From Mycolicibacterium poriferae (GTDB lineage Bacteria; Actinomycetota; Actinomycetes; Mycobacteriales; Mycobacteriaceae): DNA of 64,000 nucleotides. Where the stretch lies: the NCBI RefSeq assembly GCF_010728325.1, contig NZ_AP022570.1, forward strand, positions 1,116,001 through 1,180,000. The letters are read 5' to 3'. Each line of letters opens with the position of its first letter. Position 1 is the stretch's first letter. Positions 9,185 to 21,023 of the stretch are shown here, piece after piece. The notes under the pieces were generated by a model. It was not told the DNA's origin, did no database searches, and saw nothing but the letters and a program-made list of their open reading frames with translations. The translations under genes and the position numbers were made by a program.

Positions 9185-10672
9185 CTAGCTCATTCGGTAA
9201 TCGCTCAGCGGGAAGTCGGAGGCTTCCTGGATCGCCTTGCGAGTCGAGGTCGGGCGCAGCAGGGTGGGTTCCCCGCTGGGATTGAAATAGTACGACCGTG
9301 CCGAAGCGCAGTCACCGGTGGTGAACAGCGAGTCGCCGAGGAGTTCGGTCATCCGGTCCAGGTACCGGGTATTGGCCTCCTCGGTGACCTCGAACGTCGT
9401 CGCGCCGCGGCGTTGCAGTTCACCGAAAACGCGGTCCATGTGTCGCATCTGGTACTCCATCGTGTTGAAGAAGTTCAACCCGAGGAAGGCGTAGGGGCTG
9501 GCCAGCGACATGTAGTTGGGGAACTGCGGCATCGTCACACCCTGGTAGGCCTGGAACCGGGTGTCGCGCCACCACTTCCCGAGATTGCGGCCGCCCCGGC
9601 CGATGACCTCGATGGCGGGGAAGTTGGCTTCCCACAGGTCGAAACCGGTGGCCAGGACCAGGGTGTCGATGACGGTCTTGGTGCCGTCGACGGCGACGAT
9701 GCCGTCGGACTCGATCCGCGCGATGCCGCTGTCCTGCAGGTGGACGTGCGGCTTGGTGAAGGTCCGGTAGTAGCTGTTGGAGAACGTGGGGCGCTTGCAG
9801 CCGAAGTCGTAGTCCGGGGTGAGCTTGGCGCGCAGTTCCTTGTCGCGGATCGTGGCGAACCGATGCATCTTGGCGAGGTCACCGGCGGCGATGTTGAACC
9901 GCCCCCGGGTGTTCTTGTAGTGCACCACGCCGACCGACACCATCAACTCGTAGATGGTGTCGGTGACGGCCCGGATGGCCCGCTGGGTCAGCGGGAAACG
10001 GGCGAACACCCGCTTGGCCCGTTCGGAGAACCGGAAGTCGACCTTCGGCACCACCCAGATCGGGGTGCGCTGGTACACCGTCAGATCGGCCGCCTTCTTG
10101 GCCAGCTCGGGGATCAGCTGAACCGCGGTGGCGCCGGTCCCGATGATGCCGACCCGCTGTCCGGTGGGGTCGTAGCCGTCGTCCCAGGCCGTGGTGTGGA
10201 TCACCCGTCCGTCGAAGCTCGTGATGCCGGGGATGTCGGGCATGTGCGGCTGGGACAGGAAGCCCGTCGCGGTGAACAGGAACCGGGCCGACACCGTCTC
10301 TCCGCCGGCCAGCGCCACCCGCCACAGGGCAGCCTCCTCGTCCCAGCGGGCGCTCTCGACGACAGTGCCGAACCGCATGTGGCGGCGCACGTCGTACTTG
10401 TCGGCCACGTCACCGGCGTACTGCTTGATCTCCGCCCCGGTGGAGAACAGCCGGGACCAGTTCGGGTTCGGCTCGAAGAAATAGGAGTACGTGGTGGTGG
10501 GAACGTCCACCGCCAGGCCCGGGTAGTGGTTGACGTGCCAGGTGCCGCCCAGATCGTCCTCGCGGTCGAGGATGACGAAGTTCTCGTAGCCCATCCGTTT
10601 GAGCTGGATGGCGGCGCCGATTCCGGCGAAGCCGGCGCCCACGATGACCGCGTCGAAGTGCTCCGAAGTCAT
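9185..10672 (-). CDS. Flavin-containing monooxygenase, Baeyer-Villiger type
   Basis: 495 residues. An N-terminal FAD Rossmann motif GAGFAGIG is at about residues 12-19. The type I Baeyer-Villiger fingerprint FxGxxxHxxxWD is visible as FDGRVIHTTAWD near residue 155. A second dinucleotide (NADPH) motif GTGATAVQ follows at about 180. The family, which includes mycobacterial EthA and MymA, oxidises ketones or sulphides with NADPH and O2. The protein is soluble or peripheral. The substrate is unknown. It is the upstream gene of a pair with the DoxX-like gene. Confidence 0.88.
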   Translation of the reverse strand: MTSEHFDAVIVGAGFAGIGAAIQLKRMGYENFVILDREDDLGGTWHVNHYPGLAVDVPTTTYSYFFEPNPNWSRLFSTGAEIKQYAGDVADKYDVRRHMRFGTVVESARWDEEAALWRVALAGGETVSARFLFTATGFLSQPHMPDIPGITSFDGRVIHTTAWDDGYDPTGQRVGIIGTGATAVQLIPELAKKAADLTVYQRTPIWVVPKVDFRFSERAKRVFARFPLTQRAIRAVTDTIYELMVSVGVVHYKNTRGRFNIAAGDLAKMHRFATIRDKELRAKLTPDYDFGCKRPTFSNSYYRTFTKPHVHLQDSGIARIESDGIVAVDGTKTVIDTLVLATGFDLWEANFPAIEVIGRGGRNLGKWWRDTRFQAYQGVTMPQFPNYMSLASPYAFLGLNFFNTMEYQMRHMDRVFGELQRRGATTFEVTEEANTRYLDRMTELLGDSLFTTGDCASARSYYFNPSGEPTLLRPTSTRKAIQEASDFPLSDYRMS

Positions 10673-10702
10673 GCGTAGACGGTACCGCAGGTACCAGCGA
10701 GG

Positions 10703-11331
10703 TCAGCCGAGCAGATGGAGCGCCGCGTCAACCGCGGTCTTCGGCACGTCGATCTTCTTGGAGGCCAGGTCGTGGCGGGCACCGGTCACCTCGACGATCG
10801 TGGTGGGCGCCGGGATCAGCGCGGCGGCCGGCCGGAGTTCGTCGATGCTGCCGAACGGGTCGGCGGTGCCATGGGTGAACACCGTCGGCACGGTGATGTT
10901 CGGAAGATGCTCGGTGCGGGCCCGCTCGGGCTTGCCCGGCGGATGCAGCGGATAGGAGAACAGCGTCAGCACGTCGAGGGACAGGCCCCCGCCTTCTACC
11001 CCGTGGCCGGCGGCCGCCATCGAGGTGAGCCGCCCACCGTAGGAGTGTCCGCCGGCGATGATCGGGCCGTCGGCCAGTGTGCGGACCGCGGCGACCGCCT
11101 CGACGATGCCGGCCAGATCGGCGGCGGACGCTGAGCGCGGCGGCGGGCCCTTGGGCCGGCGGCGCCGGTATGGCAGGTTGTAGCGCACCGCGACCCAACC
11201 GCGTCGGGCCCATTCTTCGCAGATCGCCTGCAGCAGAGGCGCTTCCCGGCTGCCGCCGGCGCCGTGGGTCAACGCGACCACGCCTTCCGGTTTCCCGTCG
11301 GGCCGGTGCACCACCCCGGCGATGTCGTCCA

Positions 11332-11332
<1 letters not shown>
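10703..11332 (-). CDS. Alpha/beta hydrolase (Rv0421c-like, dienelactone-hydrolase fold)
   Basis: 209 residues when started at the ATG at 11332, which overlaps the thiD stop by 1 bp (TGATG). Upstream in-frame starts would extend it into thiD and are less likely. Visible motifs are LTHGAGGS (oxyanion region), GGHSYGGRL (nucleophile elbow with Ser) and a C-terminal ARHDLAS. Length and linkage to thiD/thiC match M. tuberculosis Rv0421c (from memory). Substrate unknown. Confidence 0.85.
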
Positions 11333-13840
<2,508 letters not shown>

Positions 13841-13904
13841 GCGATTGGCGAGTCCCACGCTAGCGCACGACCGCACGGCGGGGGAACCGGGCAGCGGGCA
13901 CGAA

Positions 13905-13934
13905 TTGCGCCCAGATGATTTGCATAGCTAATAT
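13905..13934 (+). promoter_or_regulatory. Candidate promoter with overlapping dyad upstream of MFS gene
   Basis: TTGCGC at 13905-13910 and TAATAT at 13929-13934 are 18 bp apart and about 25 bp upstream of the MFS start codon. The stretch is strikingly AT-rich for this genome. An inverted repeat CATAG (13923-13927) / CTATG (13942-13946) brackets the -10 box and could be a repressor site. Based on sequence pattern only. Confidence 0.45.
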
Positions 13935-13959
13935 ATGTTTTCTATGGGCGAGGTGACTG

Positions 13960-15684
13960 ATGTCTACTGAGATCGAACCGGCGGACAAGACGACACGGGC
14001 GGGTAGCCGCTTCGATCTGGACCACCCCCGCTACAAGTGGGTGGCCCTGTCCAACACCACGCTCGGCACGCTGTTGGCGGCGGTGAACGCGTCCATCGTG
14101 TTGATCTCACTTCCGGCGATCTTCCGCGGTATCGACCTCAATCCGTTGTCCCCGGGCAACATCAGCTATCTGCTGTGGATGCTGATGGGCTACCTGGTCG
14201 CCACCGCCGTCTTGGTGGTGCCGTTCGGCCGGCTCGGCGACATGTTCGGGCGGGTGCGCATCTACAACATCGGTTTCGCCGTGTTCACGGTTGCGGCGAT
14301 CGCGCTGTCGTTCGACCCCTTCCATCTGGGCGCCGGTGCGGTGTGGCTGATCGTCTGGCGCGTCGTCCAGGGCGTCGGGGGCGCCATGCTGATGGCCTCC
14401 TCGTCGGCGATCCTCACCGACGCGTTCCCTGCGAACCAGCGCGGGATGGCGCTCGGGGTCAACATGGTGACCGCCGTCGCCGGGTCGTTCCTCGGATTGC
14501 TGATCGGGGGCGCATTGGCTGAATGGCACTGGCAGGCGATCTTCTGGGTCGGCGTCCCGATCGGATTGGCAGGCACGATCTGGAGCATGCGATCGCTGCG
14601 CGAGATAGGGCAGCGGACGCCGGGACGGCTGGACTGGGCAGGCACGATCACGTTCGGCGTCGGGCTGACCGTGTTGTTGATCGGCATCACGTATGGCATC
14701 CAGCCCTACGGGCAGTCGACCACGGGCTGGACCAATCCGGCGGTGCTCGGATCGATCGTGGCCAGACTGGTCCTTCTCGTCGTGTTCTGCGTGGTGGAAC
14801 TCAAGGTGGCGCAGCCGATGGTGAACATCCGGCTGTTCCGTTCGACCGCGTTCGGCATGGGGAATCTCGCCGGTCTGATGTCGTCGGTGGGCCGCGGTGG
14901 GCTGCAGTTCATGTTGATCATCTGGCTGCAGGGGATCTGGCTGCCGTTGCGCGGTTACGACTTCGAGTCCACACCGCTGTGGGCCGCGATCTACATGTTG
15001 CCGATCACGGTCGGTTTTCTGCTGGCGGGACCGGTCGCCGGGGCATTGTCGGACCGCTACGGCGCCCGACCGCTCACGGTGGGTGGCATGGCCTTGATGG
15101 CGGTGTCGTTCCTCGCGTTGGTGATGATCCCGGTCGATTTCGACTACCGGGTGTTCGCACTGCTGATCTTCCTCAACGGGGTGGGTGGTGGCATCTTCAC
15201 TGCACCGAACACCGCGGCCATCATGTCCAGCGTGCCGGCCGCCGAGCGCGGAGCGGCCTCCGGGGTGCGCGCGACGTTCTTCAACGCGGGATCGTCCTTG
15301 TCGATCGGGATCTTCTTCTCGCTGATGATCGTCGGGCTGGCCAACACGCTGCCCGGGGCGCTCAGCAGTGGCCTGCAGGAGCCGGGGGTGTCGGCGTCGG
15401 TGGCGCAACAGGTCGCCGACCTGCCCCCGGTGGGCAGCCTGTTCGCGGCGTTCCTCGGTTACAACCCGATCGCCGAGCTGCTCGAGCCCTTCCACGCGTT
15501 GCAGCAACCCGGCGTCAACGCAGACGAACTGACCGGACAGACGTTCTTCCCCCACTTGATCATCGAACCTTTCCACGCTGGTTTGACGGTGGTGTTCATC
15601 GCCGCCGCGGTGATGATGGTGATCGGCATGGTCGCCTCGCTGTTCAACCCGGGCCGGTACGCCGAAGATGTCACGGCGGACTAG
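13960..15684 (+). CDS. MFS drug/H+ antiporter, DHA2 (14-TM, EmrB/QacA-like)
   Basis: 574 residues with about 14 hydrophobic segments. Conserved MFS motifs are visible: the motif A-like GRLGDMFGRVRIYN after helix 2, and motif C-like AVAGSFLGLLIGG in helix 5, diagnostic of proton-driven exporters. A second motif A-like GALSDRYGARPL lies mid-chain. It starts at ATG 13960, the only in-frame start near the predicted promoter. The stop shares a CTAG palindrome with the convergent small gene, a 4-bp overlap. Substrate unknown. Confidence 0.92.
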   Translation: MSTEIEPADKTTRAGSRFDLDHPRYKWVALSNTTLGTLLAAVNASIVLISLPAIFRGIDLNPLSPGNISYLLWMLMGYLVATAVLVVPFGRLGDMFGRVRIYNIGFAVFTVAAIALSFDPFHLGAGAVWLIVWRVVQGVGGAMLMASSSAILTDAFPANQRGMALGVNMVTAVAGSFLGLLIGGALAEWHWQAIFWVGVPIGLAGTIWSMRSLREIGQRTPGRLDWAGTITFGVGLTVLLIGITYGIQPYGQSTTGWTNPAVLGSIVARLVLLVVFCVVELKVAQPMVNIRLFRSTAFGMGNLAGLMSSVGRGGLQFMLIIWLQGIWLPLRGYDFESTPLWAAIYMLPITVGFLLAGPVAGALSDRYGARPLTVGGMALMAVSFLALVMIPVDFDYRVFALLIFLNGVGGGIFTAPNTAAIMSSVPAAERGAASGVRATFFNAGSSLSIGIFFSLMIVGLANTLPGALSSGLQEPGVSASVAQQVADLPPVGSLFAAFLGYNPIAELLEPFHALQQPGVNADELTGQTFFPHLIIEPFHAGLTVVFIAAAVMMVIGMVASLFNPGRYAEDVTAD

Positions 15685-16061
15685 AACAACGCCCCGCGTA
15701 GGAAGAACTCGCCGAGTCGGCGGGTGATGATCGCCCCGACGGGTAGCTGGGCGGCGATCTCCAGGTTGTCGTCCGCGACGTCCTCAGCCCACGACCGCGG
15801 CCATCCGCCGTCGCCGAGGCTGGTGTCGAAGGCCAATACCACGTCGTCCCGGGTCATCTCGGTTTCCACAACCATCGCGGTGGTCGTCGCCCGATGGGAC
15901 GCGGCACCGGCGAACCCGCGTCCGCACCCGCAGGGGCCACCGGGATCCAGTCGGTCCCGGTCGCAGGGCTCCTGGATCCACACCAACTCACGCTCGACGC
16001 AGTAGTGGTAGTCGCCGGGATTTGTGCCTTGCGTATGTCCAGTGGCTACAAGGATTTTCAC
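15681..16061 (-). CDS. Conserved hypothetical small protein with cysteine cluster
   Basis: 126 residues from the GTG at 16061, chosen because TAGGAG sits at a proper distance upstream and the protein then begins with the hydrophobic strand VKILVATGHTQG. Cysteines occur as YHYC, EPC and GPCGCGRGFAG followed by SHRATTTAMV, suggesting a small metal-binding or redox-structured domain. I believe similar actinobacterial proteins exist (possibly DUF7715), but I am unsure of the family name. No signal peptide or membrane segment. Confidence 0.65.
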   Translation of the reverse strand: MKILVATGHTQGTNPGDYHYCVERELVWIQEPCDRDRLDPGGPCGCGRGFAGAASHRATTTAMVVETEMTRDDVVLAFDTSLGDGGWPRSWAEDVADDNLEIAAQLPVGAIITRRLGEFFLRGALF

Positions 16062-16068
16062 GATTCTC

Positions 16069-17905
16069 CTAGAACGGTGGTGGGTCGTCGCCGTAGTCGG
16101 ATGGCGGGTCAAGGGATTGCTTCATGGCGTCGATGGCGGCGGCGGTTTTGCGGCGGATGTTGCGGCGTTTGTCGGCGGCTGCTTGTTCGGCGGCGCGGTC
16201 GAGTTCGGCTTGGAGCGCGTTGTGTTGGCGGGCGGCGGTGATGTAGGCGGCGCGGTTTTGTGCGCGGGTGCGTTGGCGTCGGGGCATCTTCGATGCCCGT
16301 CCCGGGTGGTGGCGGGGCGGTGCGGGGCGGGTGGGTTGTCGTCCGGCCGGTGGGTCTGTGGTGGTGGTCCAGGTGGGGAACAGCAGCGCCGAGAGCGGTC
16401 GTGTGGTGTAGGTGTGTCCGGTGGGGGTGCTGAGGTGCAGGGTGCCGTCGGGTTGTTGCTGTTCGGTCCAGTTTTCCCAGAAGGTTTTGAGTAGGTGGTG
16501 TAGGCGGCATTTGTCGTTGAGGTTGCTCGGGTGGGTGGGTCCGGCGGGCCAGGGGTTGCTGTGGTCGAGGTCGGTGCCGATGGCGGGGCGGTCGCATCCG
16601 GGGACGCGGCAGGTCAGGTCGCGGCAGCGGACGAATTCGTCTTGGGCGGTGGTGGGCCGGTAGCCGGGGTTGAGCGGCAGCGCTCGGGGGTCGACGACTA
16701 TGCGGGTGGTGGCGCCGCGGGTGAGGACCTCGGCCAGCAGTGCCGGGGGGAGCACTGCTCCGCGCAGCCCGAGGATCACCGCCGGACGGGGTGCGGGTGC
16801 GGCGGGGGGCGGGTTGAGGGGCCGCAGCGGGGGCGGGCGTCCTGCCCGGTGGCGGTGAAGGGTCGGGCGGCGACGGGGGCTCGGGTGCGGGGTCGGCCGG
16901 TGGGTGTGCGGGCCGTTCGGCACTGTGCGCGGGTCCCGGGGCGGGTTCGGATGCGGGGTCGGGATCGGAGTCGGCGGCAGCTTCGGGATCAGACTCGGGT
17001 TCGGTGTCGGTGTCGGTGTTGGTGTCGGTGGTGTCGCCGCGGCCGTGCAGGGTGGGGTCGGGGGTGGCGTCGAGGGAGCAGTGGTCGGCCACGACGTGGA
17101 CGGTGACGCTGGTGGCGCGGGCGTCGGGGACCGTGGCGGCGGGGCAGTCGGGTTTTCCGCATAGGCAGTTCAGATGGAATGCTCCGGCGAACACGGCGCC
17201 GAAGGCGTCGGCGCGTTTTTGGGCGGTGGTGCGCGGGTCGTCGGGGCAGACACTGGTGACCATGGCTTTGAGCCGCGCGGCGGCGATGGCGGCGTCGATG
17301 GAGGTGATTCGTCCCCACACGGTGGTGGTGCCGGCGGTGTGATCGCGGCCGGTGATGCGGAAGTCGCGGCCGCGTTGGGCGCTGGCCGCGCGGCGCACGG
17401 CGTCGGGGTCGAGGGTGTGGATCCACACGGTGATCGCGGTGTCGAGTTTGTCGCCCGACAGCGTCCCCCAGGTGGTGGCCGCGGCGGCGAACTGGTCGTC
17501 GAGTTGGGTCCACACCGCATCGTCGACGACCAGGGCGCACAGCCACACGATGCGCGCGACCACCCGCTCGCAGACCTGCCCGGCCAGGAAGCGGGCGTTG
17601 AGGCGGGGCAGGTGGTCGCGCAGGATGACCGCGGTGTCCATCAGCGACAGGGCGCGGCCGTGGGAGACGGTCAACGCGCATCCGATCTGGGCGGCGGCCT
17701 CATCGACAGGGTCGCAGGCCCACCGCGCCCGCGCCGGATCAGCCTCAGCGGTGGCCTCGGCGCGGCGGCGTCGTTCGGCCAGCGCGGCCAACAGTCGGGC
17801 CTGGGCGGCGGCCGCGGTAGTGGACCAGCCCGCGATGGCGTCGATCAATTCGCGATCCGAGGCGTCGGCCAGCGCGGCCGGACCAGGAAGCGAACTGTCG
17901 AACAT
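16069..17905 (-). pseudogene. DUF222/HNH endonuclease-like gene of the 13E12 family, frameshifted
   Basis: From ATG 17905 the frame encodes a DUF222 domain (residues 1 to about 260), then a long Asp/Thr/Glu/Pro-rich linker. The C-terminal HNH-nuclease half lies in another frame (downstream of about 16900): ILGLRGAVLPPALL, then VRCRDLTCRVPGCDRP, DLDHSNPWPAG and NDKCRLHHLLK, with the Cys pairs and His residues of an HNH site. Moving from one frame to the other needs a net +1 shift. The most parsimonious spot is the run of six G at 16804-16809. If rejoined the protein would be about 611 residues. It could be a true pseudogene, an assembly indel or, less likely, recoding. Confidence 0.85.
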
Positions 17906-17913
17906 GTGTTCTA
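17898..17913. promoter_or_regulatory. SOS-box-like LexA site at the start of the DUF222/HNH gene
   Basis: TCGAACATGTGTTCTA matches the mycobacterial LexA consensus TCGAAC-N4-GTTCGA at 11 of 12 fixed positions. It contains the start codon of the DUF222/HNH gene on the minus strand (CAT at 17903-17905). Some M. tuberculosis 13E12-family genes are known to be LexA-controlled, which supports function. Binding here is inferred. Confidence 0.7.
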
Positions 17914-18211
17914 CTTTAGGGCTGCCCGCTGACATGCGGGCGCCTCGTGAGACCGGCCCGCTCACGTTGGGGATGAAAACGCGATTGGGGAGAGCCGCAT
18001 CTGAAAATGGCCCGCGGTTGGGGACAACCGCAAGTAGGCGCGAAAACGCGGCGTGGCGGCGAAAAACTCGGCGGCCATCTGGGATCACGGCAGATTGCGG
18101 CGATAACGCGTTGCGATTACGCGGAATGGGCTGCGATCGGGGTCACCCGCAAGGAGGGGCCGAAACGCTAGTGAGGCTGCCGCAACCGCGAACGGCCTCG
18201 CGGCCCCGGGA
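17914..18211. repeat. Non-coding stretch with degenerate hairpin-forming repeats
   Basis: No convincing gene on either strand. Four related elements of about 20 bp occur: GCGATTGGGGAGAGCCGCAT (17981), GCGGTTGGGGACAACCGCAA (18014), a weaker copy near 18074-18094, and GCGATCGGGGTCACCCGCAA (18133). Copy 2 forms a perfect GCGGTT/AACCGC stem. GAAAACGCG-like spacers recur between them. On the minus strand this lies between xthA and the DUF222/HNH gene, so it may be leader or spacer RNA. Confidence 0.5.
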
Positions 18212-19030
18212 CTACGGGGCCAGTTCGATCAACACCGGCGCATGGTCACTGGGTGACCCGACCCTGTTCTTACCGGTCTTACGCTCGTCGCGGACGATCT
18301 CGCCATGGGTGACCCGGTCCGCGAACGCCGGTGAGCCGAGGATGAAATCGATTCGCATGCCACGGTTCTTGGGGAACCGCAGCTGTGTGTAGTCCCAGTA
18401 GGTGAACACGTCGGGACCGGGCGTGTACGGACGCACCACGTCGGCGAACCCGGCGTCGACGACCGCGTCGAACGCCGCACGCTCCGGTTCTGTCACGTGG
18501 GTGCTGTCCCGAAACACCTCCATGTCCCAGACGTCTTCGCCGGTGGGCGCGATGTTCCAGTCGCCCATCAACGCTATCTGCGCACCGGCATCGGCGGTCA
18601 ACCACGTCGCCGCGGTATCACGAAGGGCGGCAAGCCATTCCAGCTTGTACCGATAGTGGGGCGAGTCGACAGTGCGACCGTTGGGGATGTACAGACTCCA
18701 CAGTCGCACGCCGTCACAGGTCGCACCCAGTGCCCGCGCCTCGGCAGCGGCCTCGTTCTCGGGCTTGTCACTCCAGGTCGGTTGCCCGGGGAAGCCGACT
18801 TCGACGTCGTCGATGCCGACCCTGGAGGCGATCGCCACACCGTTCCACTGATTGAACCCGCAGTGGACCACGTCGTAGCCCAGCGCGGCGAACGGCATGG
18901 TGGGGAACTGGTCGTCGGAACACTTGGTCTCCTGCATCGCCAGCACGTCGACGTCGGCGCGGGCCAGCCAGTCGGTCACGCGGTCGACGCGAGCGCGGAT
19001 GGAGTTGACGTTCCAGGTGGCCACTCGCAT
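18212..19030 (-). CDS. xthA: Exodeoxyribonuclease III
   Basis: 272 residues, the usual size for the Xth/AP-endonuclease family. Active-site pieces are in order: WNVNSIRAR near the start, the metal-binding Glu in QETKCSDDQF, GDWNIAPT in the middle, and the C-terminal Asp-His pair in PSDHAPVLIEL. It repairs abasic sites and trims 3' ends. It is the last gene of def-GNAT-xthA on the minus strand, 9 bp from its neighbour, the same order as M. tuberculosis Rv0429c-Rv0427c (from memory). Confidence 0.95.
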   Translation of the reverse strand: MRVATWNVNSIRARVDRVTDWLARADVDVLAMQETKCSDDQFPTMPFAALGYDVVHCGFNQWNGVAIASRVGIDDVEVGFPGQPTWSDKPENEAAAEARALGATCDGVRLWSLYIPNGRTVDSPHYRYKLEWLAALRDTAATWLTADAGAQIALMGDWNIAPTGEDVWDMEVFRDSTHVTEPERAAFDAVVDAGFADVVRPYTPGPDVFTYWDYTQLRFPKNRGMRIDFILGSPAFADRVTHGEIVRDERKTGKNRVGSPSDHAPVLIELAP

Positions 19031-19039
19031 GCGCCAACC

Positions 19040-19948
19040 CTACGTGTGGGCGAGCAGGTCCTCGGCACGCACATAGCGGGACCGGTGGTGGTCGCGGAAT
19101 CCCATCGACTCGTACAACGCTCGTGCACCGGTGTTGTCGGCGACGACCTGCACGTAGCCGCGGGTGGCGCCGCGGTCCCGGGCCCACGCGAGCAGGCCGG
19201 TGCACAGTGCGCGGGCCAGACCGCGACGCCGTGCGTGCTCGGAGACGTGAACCGCCGAGATGCCGGCCCATCGGGTGCCGTCCGGCGCCTCGGTCACCGC
19301 GCCGCGCCCCACCGCGGCATCGTCGAGTGCGGCGAAGGCGACCTCACCGTCGACGACAGCGGTCAGGACCTCGACGGGTACCTCGCGTTGATACAACTGC
19401 AGCCAGCGTTCGTCCGGGCGCGACGACACCCTGAGGTCGGCCGCCGGCGGCACGGCAACATCCATATCGGTTGCCATGACCAGGTTCTCGGCGTCCGTCG
19501 GCACGCCCGGGGGAATCCGTAGCAGCCGGTCGGGCGCCGAGATCAAGGCCGGCACCCCGCGGGAGCTGTACCAGTCGGCCACTGTGGCGATCTCAGCGTA
19601 TGAGGTGAAGCGCAGCGGCACAGCCGAATTGGCGCGTCGGGTGCTCCCGTTTCCGAACCGCGCCAGCCATTCGCCGAGCCAGGCATGCTCGGTGCCCGGC
19701 CACGCCAGCGCAGCCGCATGCTCGAGATTGCGGATGTCGCCCGTGCGCACGGGCATCTCCGGAACGACCCGCACCGCCAGCACGTCGGCAGGCTTCACCT
19801 CGACGATGTCACCGCGTCGGGTGCGCACCCGCACCGTCGCGCCGGTGTCGACGAGATGTCCCACGACGTCGGAGTGCGGTGGCGTCTCACCTGCGGGCAG
19901 GCGGTACCGCAGGCTGACTCGGGTGCCGACCTCGGGCAGGTCTGACAC
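19040..19948 (-). CDS. GNAT-family N-acetyltransferase (Rv0428c-like)
   Basis: 302 residues from GTG. The N-terminal ~65 residues resemble a small SH3-like barrel (GTRVSLRYRL, VRVRTRRGDIVEVKPADV). The C-terminal ~100 residues form the GNAT fold: AGISAVHVSEHARRRGLARAL includes the acetyl-CoA pyrophosphate loop RRRGLA, and NTGARALYESMGFRDH is the usual last motif. The acceptor is unknown. It sits 3 bp downstream of def and 9 bp upstream of xthA, so the three are probably one transcript. Confidence 0.88.
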   Translation of the reverse strand: MSDLPEVGTRVSLRYRLPAGETPPHSDVVGHLVDTGATVRVRTRRGDIVEVKPADVLAVRVVPEMPVRTGDIRNLEHAAALAWPGTEHAWLGEWLARFGNGSTRRANSAVPLRFTSYAEIATVADWYSSRGVPALISAPDRLLRIPPGVPTDAENLVMATDMDVAVPPAADLRVSSRPDERWLQLYQREVPVEVLTAVVDGEVAFAALDDAAVGRGAVTEAPDGTRWAGISAVHVSEHARRRGLARALCTGLLAWARDRGATRGYVQVVADNTGARALYESMGFRDHHRSRYVRAEDLLAHT

Positions 19949-19951
19949 GGG

Positions 19952-20545
19952 TCAGTGGCCGAACGGATCGGGGTCCTCGCCGGGCATCCACGACAAGCCC
20001 GGCACACCCCAGCCGTGGGACTTGATTGCACGCTTGGCGCTGCGGGCGTTGCGGCCGATGAGACGGTCCACGTAGAGGAAGCCGTCCAGGTGGCCGGTCT
20101 CGTGCTGCAGCATCCGCGCGAACAGATCCTCGCCCTCGAGGGTGATCGGCGAGCCGTCGGCGTCCAGACCCGTCACCCGCGCCCACGACGCGCGGCCGGT
20201 CGGGAACGACTCCCCGGGCACCGACAGGCAGCCCTCGTCGTCGTCCTCGGGGTCGGGCATCGTCTCGGGCACTTCGGAGGTCTCCAGCACCGGGTTGATC
20301 ACCACCCCGCGCCGTCGCAAGGTCTTGCCCCGCGCGTCGGCGCAGTCGTAGACGAACAGTCGCTTGCCGACTCCGATCTGGTTGGCCGCCAGCCCGACCC
20401 CGTGTGCGGCGTCCATCGTGTCGTAGAGGTCTTGGATCAGATCCGCGATCTCGGCGGGTAGCGAACCGTCGTCGGCGACGGGCACCGGTTCGGTCGCGGT
20501 GTGCAGGACGGGATCTCCTACGATGCAGATGGGTCGTACGGCCAT
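19952..20545 (-). CDS. def: Peptide deformylase
   Basis: 197 residues from ATG 20545, the length of the M. tuberculosis enzyme; the longer open frame upstream lacks family similarity. It removes the formyl group from nascent proteins. The three motifs are present: [10 protein letters not shown] (about residues 49-58, with Asn where most have Pro, a known mycobacterial feature), DEGCLSVPG with metal-binding Cys106, and QHETGHLDG with His148, Glu149 and His152. First gene of def-GNAT-xthA, divergent from the DUF3263 gene. Confidence 0.97.
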   Translation of the reverse strand: MAVRPICIVGDPVLHTATEPVPVADDGSLPAEIADLIQDLYDTMDAAHGVGLAANQIGVGKRLFVYDCADARGKTLRRRGVVINPVLETSEVPETMPDPEDDDEGCLSVPGESFPTGRASWARVTGLDADGSPITLEGEDLFARMLQHETGHLDGFLYVDRLIGRNARSAKRAIKSHGWGVPGLSWMPGEDPDPFGH

Positions 20546-20683
20546 GACCGGCAAGCTTAGTGCGGCGGTTCGACCGCCGACTCGCGGCGGTTTGTGACGA
20601 CTTCCGTGACCAACCCGTGATTGAATACTCGCCGAAACCACATGGATGTCATTCTCGATTGTCGGAAAGGTCCCATTAGCAAT

Positions 20684-20992
20684 ATGGACGGCGCGATCGC
20701 GCGGGCTGAGCACTCCGGGGACGACACCGAACCCACCGACGGCTTGACCCGTCGCGAGCACGACATCCTGGCCTTCGAACGGCAGTGGTGGAAGTACGCC
20801 GGCTCCAAGGAAGACGCCATCAAGGAGCTGTTCTCGATGTCGGCGACCCGCTACTACCAGGTACTCAATGCGCTGGTGGACCGCCCGGAGGCGCTGGCGG
20901 CCGATCCGATGCTGGTCAAACGGTTGCGACGGCTGCGCGCCAGCAGGCAGAAGGCCAGGGCGGCACGTCGCCTCGGCTTCGATGTGACCTGA
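20684..20992 (+). CDS. DUF3263 protein (Rv0430-like)
   Basis: 102 residues from ATG 20684, with GGAAAGG upstream; an earlier in-frame ATG at 20621 would add residues not matching the conserved start MDGAIARAE. The core [20 protein letters not shown] and the Arg/Lys-rich tail ([19 protein letters not shown]) suggest a small helical, nucleic-acid-binding-like protein. M. tuberculosis Rv0430 is the same length (from memory). It is the first of five genes on this strand running to the LON-domain gene. Confidence 0.88.
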   Translation: MDGAIARAEHSGDDTEPTDGLTRREHDILAFERQWWKYAGSKEDAIKELFSMSATRYYQVLNALVDRPEALAADPMLVKRLRRLRASRQKARAARRLGFDVT

Positions 20993-21023
20993 TCGCTACC
21001 GGGTGTCGATACAGTAGGCGCCG

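Noticed and set aside
14107..15576. 489-codon frame antisense to the MFS gene
   Set aside because: Composition is Gln/Arg/His-rich, typical of shadow frames of membrane-protein genes.
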